A stretch of 64,000 nt of DNA from Candidatus Glassbacteria bacterium (GTDB lineage Bacteria > Gemmatimonadota > Glassbacteria > GWA2-58-10). Positions 42,010-49,539 of the stretch are shown piece by piece (position 1 is the first letter of the stretch; every line of letters begins with the position of its first letter). The notes below the pieces were generated by a model. It saw only the letters and a list, made by a program, of their open reading frames with translations. It was not told the origin of the DNA and did not search any database. A program made the translations under genes and the position numbers. The stretch is taken from positions 53,750-117,749 of the forward strand of contig VRUH01000005.1 in assembly GCA_019456185.1 (NCBI GenBank), read 5' to 3'.

Positions 42010-43968
42010 ATGAAAGATTTATCAAAACAGTTCGGGTTTGTCAGCCTGCTCTTTCTGGTCATCATGGCCGTTTCTCCGGTGAAGGAGCATTTCCGGCAGT
42101 GGAGGCAAATGCAGCGTTCATATAATAAGTATATTGAAATACTTCCGCAGCGGCTTTCTCCGGTAAAAAAAGGATTGAAACAAATCTGGATCCCGGACTT
42201 GGGTGTCATTGACCGTTGCTCCACCTGTCATCTGGGCTCGACCGAACCTGCCCTGAAAGATGCTCCAGTACCCTTTGCCACACATCCGGAGATTTATCAC
42301 CAGCCCGAAGAGTTTGGCTGCACACCTTGCCATCAGGGTCAGGGGTTGGCCACCGACATGAAATCCGCGGGAGGTAAAGTTGAATTCTGGGAAGAACCGA
42401 TCCTTTCCCGGCCGTTTATTGAATCCTCCTGCGGCACCTGCCACCAGGAAGATCTGAACAACCAGGCTCCGCTGTTGAACGAGGGATTGGAGTTGATAGA
42501 AGAATACAATTGCGCAGGCTGCCATGAAATAAAAGGCCTTGACAAGGAATTTGCACCTCGCTTGGATGGCCTGGGGTCCAAGGTAAACCGCCAATGGCTT
42601 GTCCGCTGGCTTACTGAACCTGCCAAAGTGGTCGCCTCCACACTGATGCCGGATTTCCGTCTTACGGAGGAGGAAATAAACCTGCTTGCCGATTTTCTGC
42701 TCACTTTCAAAGAGTATCCAACTCCTGTCGAGCTTGAACCTCTTCCGGAGGTGCTGCGTCAGGAGGAAATCCTGGATGAACTCTATGAGCCCGGGGAGAC
42801 CCTGTTCCGCACTGCGAGGTGTATCAGTTGCCATCTTGTCAACGGGAAAGGCGGGAGTGTGGCGCCGGAAATTGGAACGATCGCATCAAAAGCCAGCCTG
42901 GAATGGATCTACAATTTCCTCAGAAATCCACATGCCCTGCAGCCGGGAACTCCGATGGCGCAGTATAGTTTTTCAGATGAGGAACTCCAGAGCGTCACCG
43001 CCTACATCGCGATGGAGTTAGTGGATTGGGACGCACCCGAACAGACCGATGATTCAACGGACCAACCGGATCCGAATTATTATGAGAAGGGTCTTAAATT
43101 ATTTCAAAACTACAACTGTGGCGGCTGCCACTCACTAAGTGGAATCGCATTAGGCGAGCAGACCGGGCCTTCTCTTTCGAATATGAGAAAAAAGCCGCTT
43201 TATCAACTGGAATTCGGATTGAAAGACATCCCTCATACCAGGGAACATTATGTGTATGAAAAGATCAAAAATCCGGGCGGCTTTCTGGACAATGCGCTTA
43301 TGCCGACTTTTACATTTGATGAACAGGAGATCATGGCAATCACTACCGCGCTACTAAGTTTTCAGGAACTGCCTGTGCATGAAAAATTCAGGGTTAAAGA
43401 ACCAAGAGCCCGGCTGGGGGAGCCACAGGGAGAATTTGGAATGCTAGTGAGCAAGTATCGGTGCCTCACCTGTCATCGGATTAACGGCCGCGGAGGGACA
43501 ATGGCTCCGGATATTTCGAGAGCCGGCAGCCAGCTGACTCATGCGTGGATCGAGAACTATTTCCGACTGCCCTATACTCTGCGCCCCATAATGACCGAAC
43601 GCATGCCGAATTTCTACATGCATGAAGAGGAAATAGAAATATTGAGCGATTACATTTCCATGGTTTTAAGAGATGATGCCCTGGAAGTGAATTCGGAATT
43701 AGAATTCAGTGTGGCAGAAATTGAATCCGGACGGAAACTCTATTTCAATACCTATGGCTGCCAGGCATGCCATCAAATTGGCGGTGAGGGCGGATATGTC
43801 GGGCCTCCACTGGATAACCTGGCCCAAAGGCTGCAACCAGGCTGGGTGTATCAAAGACTTAAAAATCCGCGGCGGTTTAATCCGGATGTGCTTGAGCCGA
43901 ATTTTGATTTGAGTGATGATGAGGCAAGAGCCTTGACCGCATTTTTGCTGACCACAAAAGGTGATTGA
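42010..43968 (+). CDS. Octaheme c-type cytochrome of the Rieske/b complex
   Basis: ATG preferred over a GTG two codons earlier because AAGG lies nine bases upstream; 652 residues. One N-terminal membrane helix is followed by a periplasmic part with eight CxxCH sites at about residues 70, 104, 141, 168, 271, 370, 485 and 584. From residue 155 on, the heme sites fall in repeated cytochrome c modules of about 100-120 residues with distal Met segments such as LMPDF, PMAQY, LMPTF and RMPNF. It probably replaces cytochrome f/c1 as the complex's electron exit and spreads charge along a heme wire. Confidence 0.93.
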   Translation: MKDLSKQFGFVSLLFLVIMAVSPVKEHFRQWRQMQRSYNKYIEILPQRLSPVKKGLKQIWIPDLGVIDRCSTCHLGSTEPALKDAPVPFATHPEIYHQPEEFGCTPCHQGQGLATDMKSAGGKVEFWEEPILSRPFIESSCGTCHQEDLNNQAPLLNEGLELIEEYNCAGCHEIKGLDKEFAPRLDGLGSKVNRQWLVRWLTEPAKVVASTLMPDFRLTEEEINLLADFLLTFKEYPTPVELEPLPEVLRQEEILDELYEPGETLFRTARCISCHLVNGKGGSVAPEIGTIASKASLEWIYNFLRNPHALQPGTPMAQYSFSDEELQSVTAYIAMELVDWDAPEQTDDSTDQPDPNYYEKGLKLFQNYNCGGCHSLSGIALGEQTGPSLSNMRKKPLYQLEFGLKDIPHTREHYVYEKIKNPGGFLDNALMPTFTFDEQEIMAITTALLSFQELPVHEKFRVKEPRARLGEPQGEFGMLVSKYRCLTCHRINGRGGTMAPDISRAGSQLTHAWIENYFRLPYTLRPIMTERMPNFYMHEEEIEILSDYISMVLRDDALEVNSELEFSVAEIESGRKLYFNTYGCQACHQIGGEGGYVGPPLDNLAQRLQPGWVYQRLKNPRRFNPDVLEPNFDLSDDEARALTAFLLTTKGD

Positions 43969-43970
43969 CG

Positions 43971-44438
43971 ATGAAAAGATATCAGAGGAGAAAGTTAACG
44001 AGCGGGCTATTTCTGCTTTGCGCCGCCCTGTTGTTTTTTCTGATTGGTTTCGAGCCCAACTCACGCCAAGCCATGGCCACTTCCTCTGGATCGGCGGAGT
44101 CCGGCAGGGAACATAGCGGCTCTTTTGAAGCAGAGCCATATTCCAGTCGTGTTGGCAAGAAATTATATATGCATTATTGCCAGATCTGCCATGGAGAAAC
44201 AGGTCAGGGAAACGGTTTTAACTCTTACACCCTGGAAACGCAGCCCAGAGATTTCACCGATGGTAACTATCTGGATGCTCTTCCTGATCGCAGGGTGGCA
44301 GAGGCGATACGGGAAGGAGGACCGGGAGTAAATAAATCGGTTTTAATGCCAGCCTGGGGTAAGACTTTCAGCCCAATCGAAATCAACTACCTGGTTCACT
44401 ATCTCAGGAAGTTCACTCCAAAAGACAGGGCAAAGTAA
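43971..44438 (+). CDS. Monoheme cytochrome c
   Basis: 155 residues from the ATG behind AGGTGATTGACG; the Shine-Dalgarno overlaps the stop of the octaheme gene. A membrane helix or signal (LTSGLFLLCAALLFFLIGF) precedes a small class I cytochrome domain with one heme site CQICH, GxGxG-type loop (GQGNGFNSY) and distal Met segment SVLMPAWGKTFSP. It is the last gene of the operon and the likely partner that takes electrons from the octaheme protein. Confidence 0.92.
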   Translation: MKRYQRRKLTSGLFLLCAALLFFLIGFEPNSRQAMATSSGSAESGREHSGSFEAEPYSSRVGKKLYMHYCQICHGETGQGNGFNSYTLETQPRDFTDGNYLDALPDRRVAEAIREGGPGVNKSVLMPAWGKTFSPIEINYLVHYLRKFTPKDRAK

Positions 44439-44598
44439 TTCACCATTGCTCAACATGACCAGCTCCAAAAGCTGTACCACTAATTGTAAGAGAATTCCAG
44501 CACCCCAAGATTTACCTGATCCACTCCCTCTTCAATTAAGCGTTTGAATAAATGGCGGGCCCGCCGAGACTGGAGGTTGTTTCATAGCCTAAAACGGG

Positions 44599-44643
44599 AC
44601 ACACCCCGCCTGCTTGCGCAGGCACCCCTCTCAAGAGGGGAAT
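44599..44643 (-). repeat. Dispersed double-hairpin repeat, copy 2
   Basis: Reverse-strand copy of the element at 1492-1537. The CCCCTC-TTGA-GAGGGG hairpin is identical. The second stem reads GCCTGC-GCAA-GCAGGC against GCCCGCT-GAA-AGCGGGC in copy 1, so pairing is kept although bases differ. Confidence 0.7.
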
Positions 44644-44696
44644 CCTGTCCGGTCTCAGGCATTTTCGCACGGCCGATGGTGTTATCCGGTTTTAGT

Positions 44697-44714
44697 CCCC
44701 CTTAGAAAAGGGGG
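44697..44714. repeat. C-rich hairpin, second dispersed family
   Basis: CCCCCTT-AGAA-AAGGGGG, followed by AAACAGGGGGTTGTG. The form resembles small dispersed intergenic palindromes. Only one copy is in this window. Confidence 0.45.
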
Positions 44715-44904
44715 AAACAGGGGGTTGTGTTTTTGGGATTACCTGCCAATGGGCGAAAGTTTGAATTAAAACTCCAGTTATGAAACAGGTTCTATTTAAA
44801 ACTTTTCTGGCGAAAATACCGGAGGATTTGGTTAAGCGGATTCAGGCGGTGGCGGCTTGATTTCTATGGTTGGTAAAACTTATTGTTGGCAAATCATTGA
44901 ATAG

Positions 44905-45312
44905 TTATGGCGTTTTTTCAAAAAGCGGTTCCGACTGTACATCTTTGACAAGGTACACCGGGCAACGTTCACACGTACCCATGCAACTGCACTCCTCATT
45001 CGCATCATTCTTTAATTCCCAGCATCTTTGATGAGGATTGTTGTAAGCGGGACAAGAATCCCAACTGTCGCAATCAAGTACCACCCAACAGGGAGCCATG
45101 TTAAGCACATGTTTAATGCTGGAGAGGGTAAATCCTCTTTCGTGAATGAGTTGTCTGATTCTTTTGATCTGGCGAATTTCAAACTCGCTGAAAAGCCTGT
45201 GGCTGCTCGATCTTTTCCTTAACGGCTTTATCAATCCTTCCTTTTCGTATTCTATAATCCTCTTTACAGACATCTCGACCTCCCGAGCGACTTTCCCTAT
45301 CCTCAACAACAT
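44905..45312 (-). CDS. MerR-family regulator with Cys-rich C-terminus
   Basis: 135 residues. Residues 1-70 are a MerR winged helix-turn-helix (LLRIGKVAREVEMSVKRIIEYEKEGLIKP, with HRLFSEFEI). The sensor part holds eight cysteines: Cys75, 81, 87, 97, 108, 110, 114 and 117, in CWVVLDC, SCPAY, RCWEL and CSCMGTCERC. Such a density suggests an Fe-S cluster, metal or redox sensor. The gene lies between the electron-transfer operon and the exported multiheme cytochrome and is the obvious candidate to regulate one of them. AGGGAGCCAAA precedes the ATG. Confidence 0.82.
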   Translation of the reverse strand: MLLRIGKVAREVEMSVKRIIEYEKEGLIKPLRKRSSSHRLFSEFEIRQIKRIRQLIHERGFTLSSIKHVLNMAPCWVVLDCDSWDSCPAYNNPHQRCWELKNDANEECSCMGTCERCPVYLVKDVQSEPLFEKTP

Positions 45313-45369
45313 TTTGGCTCCCTGCTTATGTTAAATCCATGGCTTTACCAGTAGAATTTACCACTAAAA

Positions 45370-45395
45370 ACTCCCCGCAGCAAGCTGCGGGGAGT
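45370..45395 (-). terminator. Terminator after multiheme cytochrome gene
   Basis: ACTCCCCGCAG-CAAG-CTGCGGGGAGT, perfect 11-bp arms, followed on the minus strand by TTTTT (45366-45370). It would stop transcripts of the multiheme cytochrome before the MerR gene. A degenerate second hairpin of the same type lies at 45440-45460. Confidence 0.7.
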
Positions 45396-45508
45396 CTCCG
45401 ATTAGTAAGGTGCAAAATTATTGTTATTCGCTCGCTAAACTCCGCGGCAAGCCGTGGGGAACGCCCGCTTTTCCATTAATGCTTCAGCTGAGTTTGCTTT
45501 AAATTATT

Positions 45509-45616
45509 GAAGGTACAGCCCGGGATCGATAGACTGAAATCACAGGACGTCCCGGTTTCCCGTGAAATCAATCTTATTTGAAAACCGTACGGACCTGATG
45601 GCCGGGCTGTACCTTC
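45509..45616. mobile_element. 108-bp element with perfect 15-bp inverted ends (MITE-like?)
   Basis: GAAGGTACAGCCCGG (45509-45523) and its exact reverse complement (45602-45616) enclose 78 bases that contain two direct copies of TGAAATCA. It has no coding capacity. It lies 33 bases beyond the stop of the multiheme cytochrome gene. A miniature inverted-repeat element is the simplest reading; a long transcript hairpin is the alternative. No clear target duplication is seen. Confidence 0.4.
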
Positions 45617-45648
45617 GTTCACCTCTAAAAATACCCTGCTTCTCCCCT

Positions 45649-47898
45649 TTACTTTAGCAGCACCATCTTGCGGGTCTGCATAAACTCACCGGCCTGCAGG
45701 CGGTAGAAATACACTCCGCTGGCGAGTTTCCGGCCGGAATCGCTGGCGCCTTCCCAGAAGACGGTGTAGGTGCCGGCATTCTTGACTTCGCTGACCAGCG
45801 TCGTGACCAGGCGGCCGCGGATGTCGTAAACCTTGAGGCTGATGTCCACGGACCGGCCCTCGGGAACGCTGTAGCTGATCGTTGTGGCCGGGTTGAACGG
45901 GTTAGGAGAGTTCTGCTTCAGGGCGAAATCCTTCGGCAGGCTGCTGCGCGCAGTGCCGTCGCCGTAAAGGGCAATGCGGAAAGCCTCTTGCTGATCCGGC
46001 GTCAGATCGAGCTGTTTCAGGATCGTCTCAATGTAGTCAATCTCCTCGGCGTTTAAGCCGTCTACCTTTTCAACTGTTATTCCGCCAAAGGCTGATGCCA
46101 ACATTGTCGAGTTACCGACATTCTCAAAACAGGCACCCTGCCAGATGTCATCAATCAGAGCGACCAGATCGACCAGATCGTATCTGCCGTCAATGTTTCT
46201 GTCCAGGCGCTGGTCCAACGGATTATCTCGTGCGAGAATCATAAAAGTAACAACATCGCTTATCGCCAGTTTCCCATCATCATTGAAATCGCAAATCTGG
46301 GCAATCTCCTCACCCCACCACTGGACGGCGTACTCATTCAGCGCGGCTGCCAATTCAATGTCGCTGGACTCATTCCAGACCGCATTGTCACCGTCCACGA
46401 TGTTCCATGGATTGCTCTTGTTGTGGCAGCTAAGGGCGCAGGAATTGAACATCCCGCCCTCGGCCTGATAGGCAAGGTTCAGGGTCTTCTCCGGCAGGGT
46501 CGTCTGAAAGGTATGGGCGTGAATGTCGTGCGGGATTGCGCTCTTCATCGTCTTCGGCATATGGCACTTGGAGCACCTCGATTCTCCACTTCCATCCGGA
46601 TCGTAAGCGTGGTTGGTGTGGACAGAAACGATTGTGCCGATAGAATCGACATTGGTTACGGCATCCGCCACCATTTCCTTGCTGATGGAGCTGAAAGGCC
46701 CTGCCGTTGCAGCATGGCAGGCCAGGCAGAGCGTATTGTTGTCATTGTTGGTGGCGATCGCCAATGTATCACCACCTTCGACGGCAATCATCAGCGTATC
46801 CCTGACCTGGTGGTCGCCTGGCGCCTCGTGCACGTCGTGGCAGAAAGTGCAGTCCATCTGCGCGTCGGGGTCTAAGTAGTGACCGCTGTTCTTGAAATCC
46901 AACATCTGCTGATGATGGCTCTTGGAATGGACGCCATCGGGCCAGAACTTGCTCGCGTTGTCTACCGGATTAACGACGCTCCAGAAATCAGGTAAACTTG
47001 CGCCCACGGTAAAGGTGGAAAGATCGGCATCGACCGGGAAATCGAACTTGTTTTCTCCGGCCGTACCCACGCTCGAACCTCTCGAATGGCACTGGCCGCA
47101 AAGCTCCAGCCGCTGGTCCTGGGTTAAATCACCGGTCATCAATCCCGTTCCATCAGTGTGAAAAGAAACCGCGCTAGGGCCACCCGCCCCGTGGCAACGC
47201 TCGCAAAGAGTATTAAATTCTGAATAAGTGGCTGTGTATCCAGTGGAATCATCGTATGCAAGCTCAATCCCGGTGGAGTGGCAGCCTATGCAGCGACGTT
47301 CGAATGAGTTTTTCAGGACCACATCCGCCACCAGGGTGGCCTGGTCGGTGTAAAGCGGCAAATCATCCCCATCGTACCAATGATCCGTGTGGTAAGTCAC
47401 CCATTCCTGGTCTTTCTCGTTCCACTGGATAGGGAGGATATAGAGGCTCTCGCCGATCTTTGTCATGTAGCGCTGTTTCCACTTACCGTGGCCGCCATAG
47501 GTCCCATTCACTTGATATGTAATCTCGCCGATTGTCACCTGGTAGCCGCTGAGGAAATCCGTTGGGTCCTGGGGGTCTACGGTTTGATCCAAAGAAAGTT
47601 TTGGTGCGTTTTCACCGTATTGGGCAAAGCTGGAAGTGGTTGCCAGATCTAACCCTGCAACCCACTGATCATGAGAAACCACACCCGGCGGGCCGTAGAC
47701 CGATGCTGAGTCCGGGTCCCTCAACGAGGTATTGTGGTAACTCTGGATTGCACCGTCTACTGCCGGGTGCTCACCCTGGGGAACTGCGTGGCAGTTAAGG
47801 CAATAGCTCGCCCCTTTATAGGTCTGGGCGTCGAGATTTGTAGCACTTAGGTGGAATGCGACCAAAGTCATTAATGCACAGACGATAACGGGCCTCAT
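45649..47898 (-). CDS. Exported multiheme cytochrome with dockerin and T9SS domains
   Basis: 749 residues with signal peptide (about 1-24). Seven CxxCH heme sites start at residues 33, 203, 232, 267, 350, 391 and 442. An eighth variant site, C487-A-L-S-C491-H492, has three residues between the cysteines. Residues about 537-585 form a dockerin-like pair of calcium loops (DFNDDGKLAISDV and DRNIDGRYDLVDL). The end (660-749) is a T9SS/FlgD-like sorting domain (SPNPFNPATTISYSV to RKMVLLK). It is thus likely an outer-surface electron conduit. It is convergent with the MerR gene, with a terminator between. Confidence 0.88.
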   Translation of the reverse strand: MRPVIVCALMTLVAFHLSATNLDAQTYKGASYCLNCHAVPQGEHPAVDGAIQSYHNTSLRDPDSASVYGPPGVVSHDQWVAGLDLATTSSFAQYGENAPKLSLDQTVDPQDPTDFLSGYQVTIGEITYQVNGTYGGHGKWKQRYMTKIGESLYILPIQWNEKDQEWVTYHTDHWYDGDDLPLYTDQATLVADVVLKNSFERRCIGCHSTGIELAYDDSTGYTATYSEFNTLCERCHGAGGPSAVSFHTDGTGLMTGDLTQDQRLELCGQCHSRGSSVGTAGENKFDFPVDADLSTFTVGASLPDFWSVVNPVDNASKFWPDGVHSKSHHQQMLDFKNSGHYLDPDAQMDCTFCHDVHEAPGDHQVRDTLMIAVEGGDTLAIATNNDNNTLCLACHAATAGPFSSISKEMVADAVTNVDSIGTIVSVHTNHAYDPDGSGESRCSKCHMPKTMKSAIPHDIHAHTFQTTLPEKTLNLAYQAEGGMFNSCALSCHNKSNPWNIVDGDNAVWNESSDIELAAALNEYAVQWWGEEIAQICDFNDDGKLAISDVVTFMILARDNPLDQRLDRNIDGRYDLVDLVALIDDIWQGACFENVGNSTMLASAFGGITVEKVDGLNAEEIDYIETILKQLDLTPDQQEAFRIALYGDGTARSSLPKDFALKQNSPNPFNPATTISYSVPEGRSVDISLKVYDIRGRLVTTLVSEVKNAGTYTVFWEGASDSGRKLASGVYFYRLQAGEFMQTRKMVLLK

Positions 47899-47957
47899 TT
47901 TTGTCCCCTTTCAGTTTTCGTTGCTGCAATCCTGTCAACTCACAAATCGTCTCAAGA

Positions 47958-48062
47958 CTATCCTACAAGCAATACAGCCATAAATCCCGGACCATAGGGG
48001 CTGTATAGATTGCGGAAATGGTTAAAAGCTGTTTCTAGAGCGGTTGGATAAAGATATTTCAT
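47958..48062 (-). CDS. 34-residue small protein upstream of multiheme cytochrome
   Basis: An ATG behind AAAAAAAGGAGGCCC, one of the strongest ribosome sites in the window, opens 34 codons: MKYLYPTALETAFNHFRNLY, then SPYGPGFMAVLLVG and TAG. It ends 59 bases before the cytochrome ATG on the same strand. The C-terminal half is hydrophobic. It may be a leader peptide, a small membrane protein, or the trace of a lost gene; no family recognised. Confidence 0.45.
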   Translation of the reverse strand: MKYLYPTALETAFNHFRNLYSPYGPGFMAVLLVG

Positions 48063-48983
48063 GGGCCTCCTTTTTTTCAGCTCGCAGTTTACAAGTTCCC
48101 CGTGCTCTATCCTTTACGGTCTAAGTGATAAGTTCAGGGCGTATTACGCACCAAATCTTCAGCATCGAATGACCCCGGGCTGATTTGGAGCAAGGCATGA
48201 TATACGTCGTTGAATTTATGTTGAGCAGAATGTCCTTAGGATTGATCGCTCAGTCCCGGTCCAAATTATCTAGCTGCAGAAAAACGCAAGGGGTGAGAAA
48301 ATCTGTCATCAATGGAGCATTGCAGAAAGTTATTCTGCAATGTCTATTTCATCGTCTGGTCTAGAACGCGGACTGCATCAAAAAGAATTCAGGAGACGCT
48401 AATTGAATGGCAATACGGGTACAAATTAATTCCTGAACTAATTTTGTTAGGATTTAATATCAATTATACGCTATGAGAAAACTTTGTCAAGAATAAAGAC
48501 GGAGAAAAATGGTGGGCTGCGAGACTGATATTTTTATACAACGCCCCCCGGCACCCCCCTGAGGACCCCGGCGGGGCGGCACCTTGCCAGTTCTTGCCAG
48601 AAATGCTGTGAATTGTTGGCAGTTGTACCAAATATGTCAACGGGCAGGGAAGCGGTGAGATGAGGCAGCCATGCGGCTTTCGGAAACAAACCGGGAGCGC
48701 CGTTTTGGTTTGCAGGCTATTTTTTGCCTGTCGCGGATGGCCGGAATCCGGCAACAAGTTTGAGCGTTCCGGGTCCTGCCACTGAGCTTAAAATCACTTA
48801 GCTGTTACTGCGTAATGTTCGGTTTTATAACATCGGTATCAGCTCGTCAAAATTATGTATGTCCATAACTTGTTGAAAATAAAACTGATAGGTTGCAAGA
48901 CGATCTCTGGCACGGATAATGCTATTCATAAATTACAGGAGTTCGAGAGCCGGTTGGCGGAAGCATAAGAGGCGGAGGTTGAG
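48063..48983. other. Long gene-poor stretch with repeats
   Basis: About 900 bases without a convincing gene. It contains a fragment (copy C, 48501-48527) of the decayed coding repeat and the right copy of the 32-bp repeat (48685-48716). A minus-strand frame at 48464-48757 has no ribosome site and biased composition. A/T content is high up to 48.5 kb and falls afterwards, so the stretch looks like the edge of the lower-GC region. Confidence 0.5.
48685..48716 (+). repeat. 32-bp direct repeat, right copy
   Basis: Identical to 19855-19886 and in the same orientation. Upstream of the identical core the two sites remain partly similar (about nine of 14 bases). Here the left arm of the terminator seen at the first site is degraded. 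Confidence 0.75.
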
Positions 48984-49166
48984 ATGAAACTGACGATGAT
49001 GGCGATGGCGGCCAACAGGCTGGGCGATCAGCAGTGCCCCGAGGTGCGCTGGGAGATCGCGGTTGGGGTGCGGCTGGCCGACGGCGGGTCCGGAAAACCA
49101 GAGGGGGACGGGTATATCGTGTGTATCCCGGCGATTGCAGCGTTGGAAAAAATGCACTCCAATTAA
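48984..49166 (+). CDS. Doubtful small ORF
   Basis: 60 codons beginning MKLTMMAMAANRLGDQQCPE, with GGAGGTTGAG six bases before the ATG. Codons are GC-rich like region 4. No homology recognised, no signal or helix. It could be a real small protein or a fragment of a longer lost gene. Confidence 0.3.
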   Translation: MKLTMMAMAANRLGDQQCPEVRWEIAVGVRLADGGSGKPEGDGYIVCIPAIAALEKMHSN

Positions 49167-49539
49167 TTTGATATTGCTTTACGGCTGATGGCTCCCCCCA
49201 TCGATGCAGCAAGGGACGTGCGATTCGCACGCCTCTTTTCAGTTGAATTTGTTGCAGAGATAACCTTTAATCAGGCGTTTATCAGCAGGTAAAGGCCGCC
49301 CTCAGATACCTCCTCGGCAATCACCGCAGCGGTGGCCATGCCGCCCCCTCCTCCCGCGGTATTCTCGTTTTTCCCGCCTCGCTGTCAGCCGGTAATTTGA
49401 ATGAGCAGCTAGTTTTTTGAGAGCGGCAAGCAGGAACAGAGTTCCAGGGGTGCCGGTCTTGGCCGGGAGCAGGGGAGCAGGTTATATTTGCGTTCAATGG
49501 GGCCGACAACCTGACCGGTGAAAAAGAGAGGGGAGTGAC
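49167..49539. other. Gap before aminotransferase gene
   Basis: It holds a hairpin CGTGCG-ATT-CGCACG (49217-49231) followed by a weak T-run. On the minus strand, a 22-codon frame at 49271-49339 (MATAAVIAEEVSEGGLYLLI) begins behind GGAGGAGGGGGCGGC. The tiny frame may be a chance product of GC-rich DNA. Confidence 0.35.

Larger units (their letters stand above)
44439..44904. other. Repeat-rich intergenic region
   Basis: No gene. It holds the decayed coding repeat copy B (44541-44571 and 44791-44860) split by about 220 bases. Inside the split lie the dispersed double hairpin (44599-44643) and a C5TT/AAG5 hairpin (44697-44714). The inserted part is bracketed by TGTTTCATA (44578-44586) and TATGAAACA (44779-44787), a nine-base inverted repeat. 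Confidence 0.6.

Noticed and set aside
48464-48757. 97-codon minus-strand frame
   Set aside because: No ribosome site, Pro/Cys/His-rich composition, and it overlaps the 32-bp repeat and the decayed repeat fragment.
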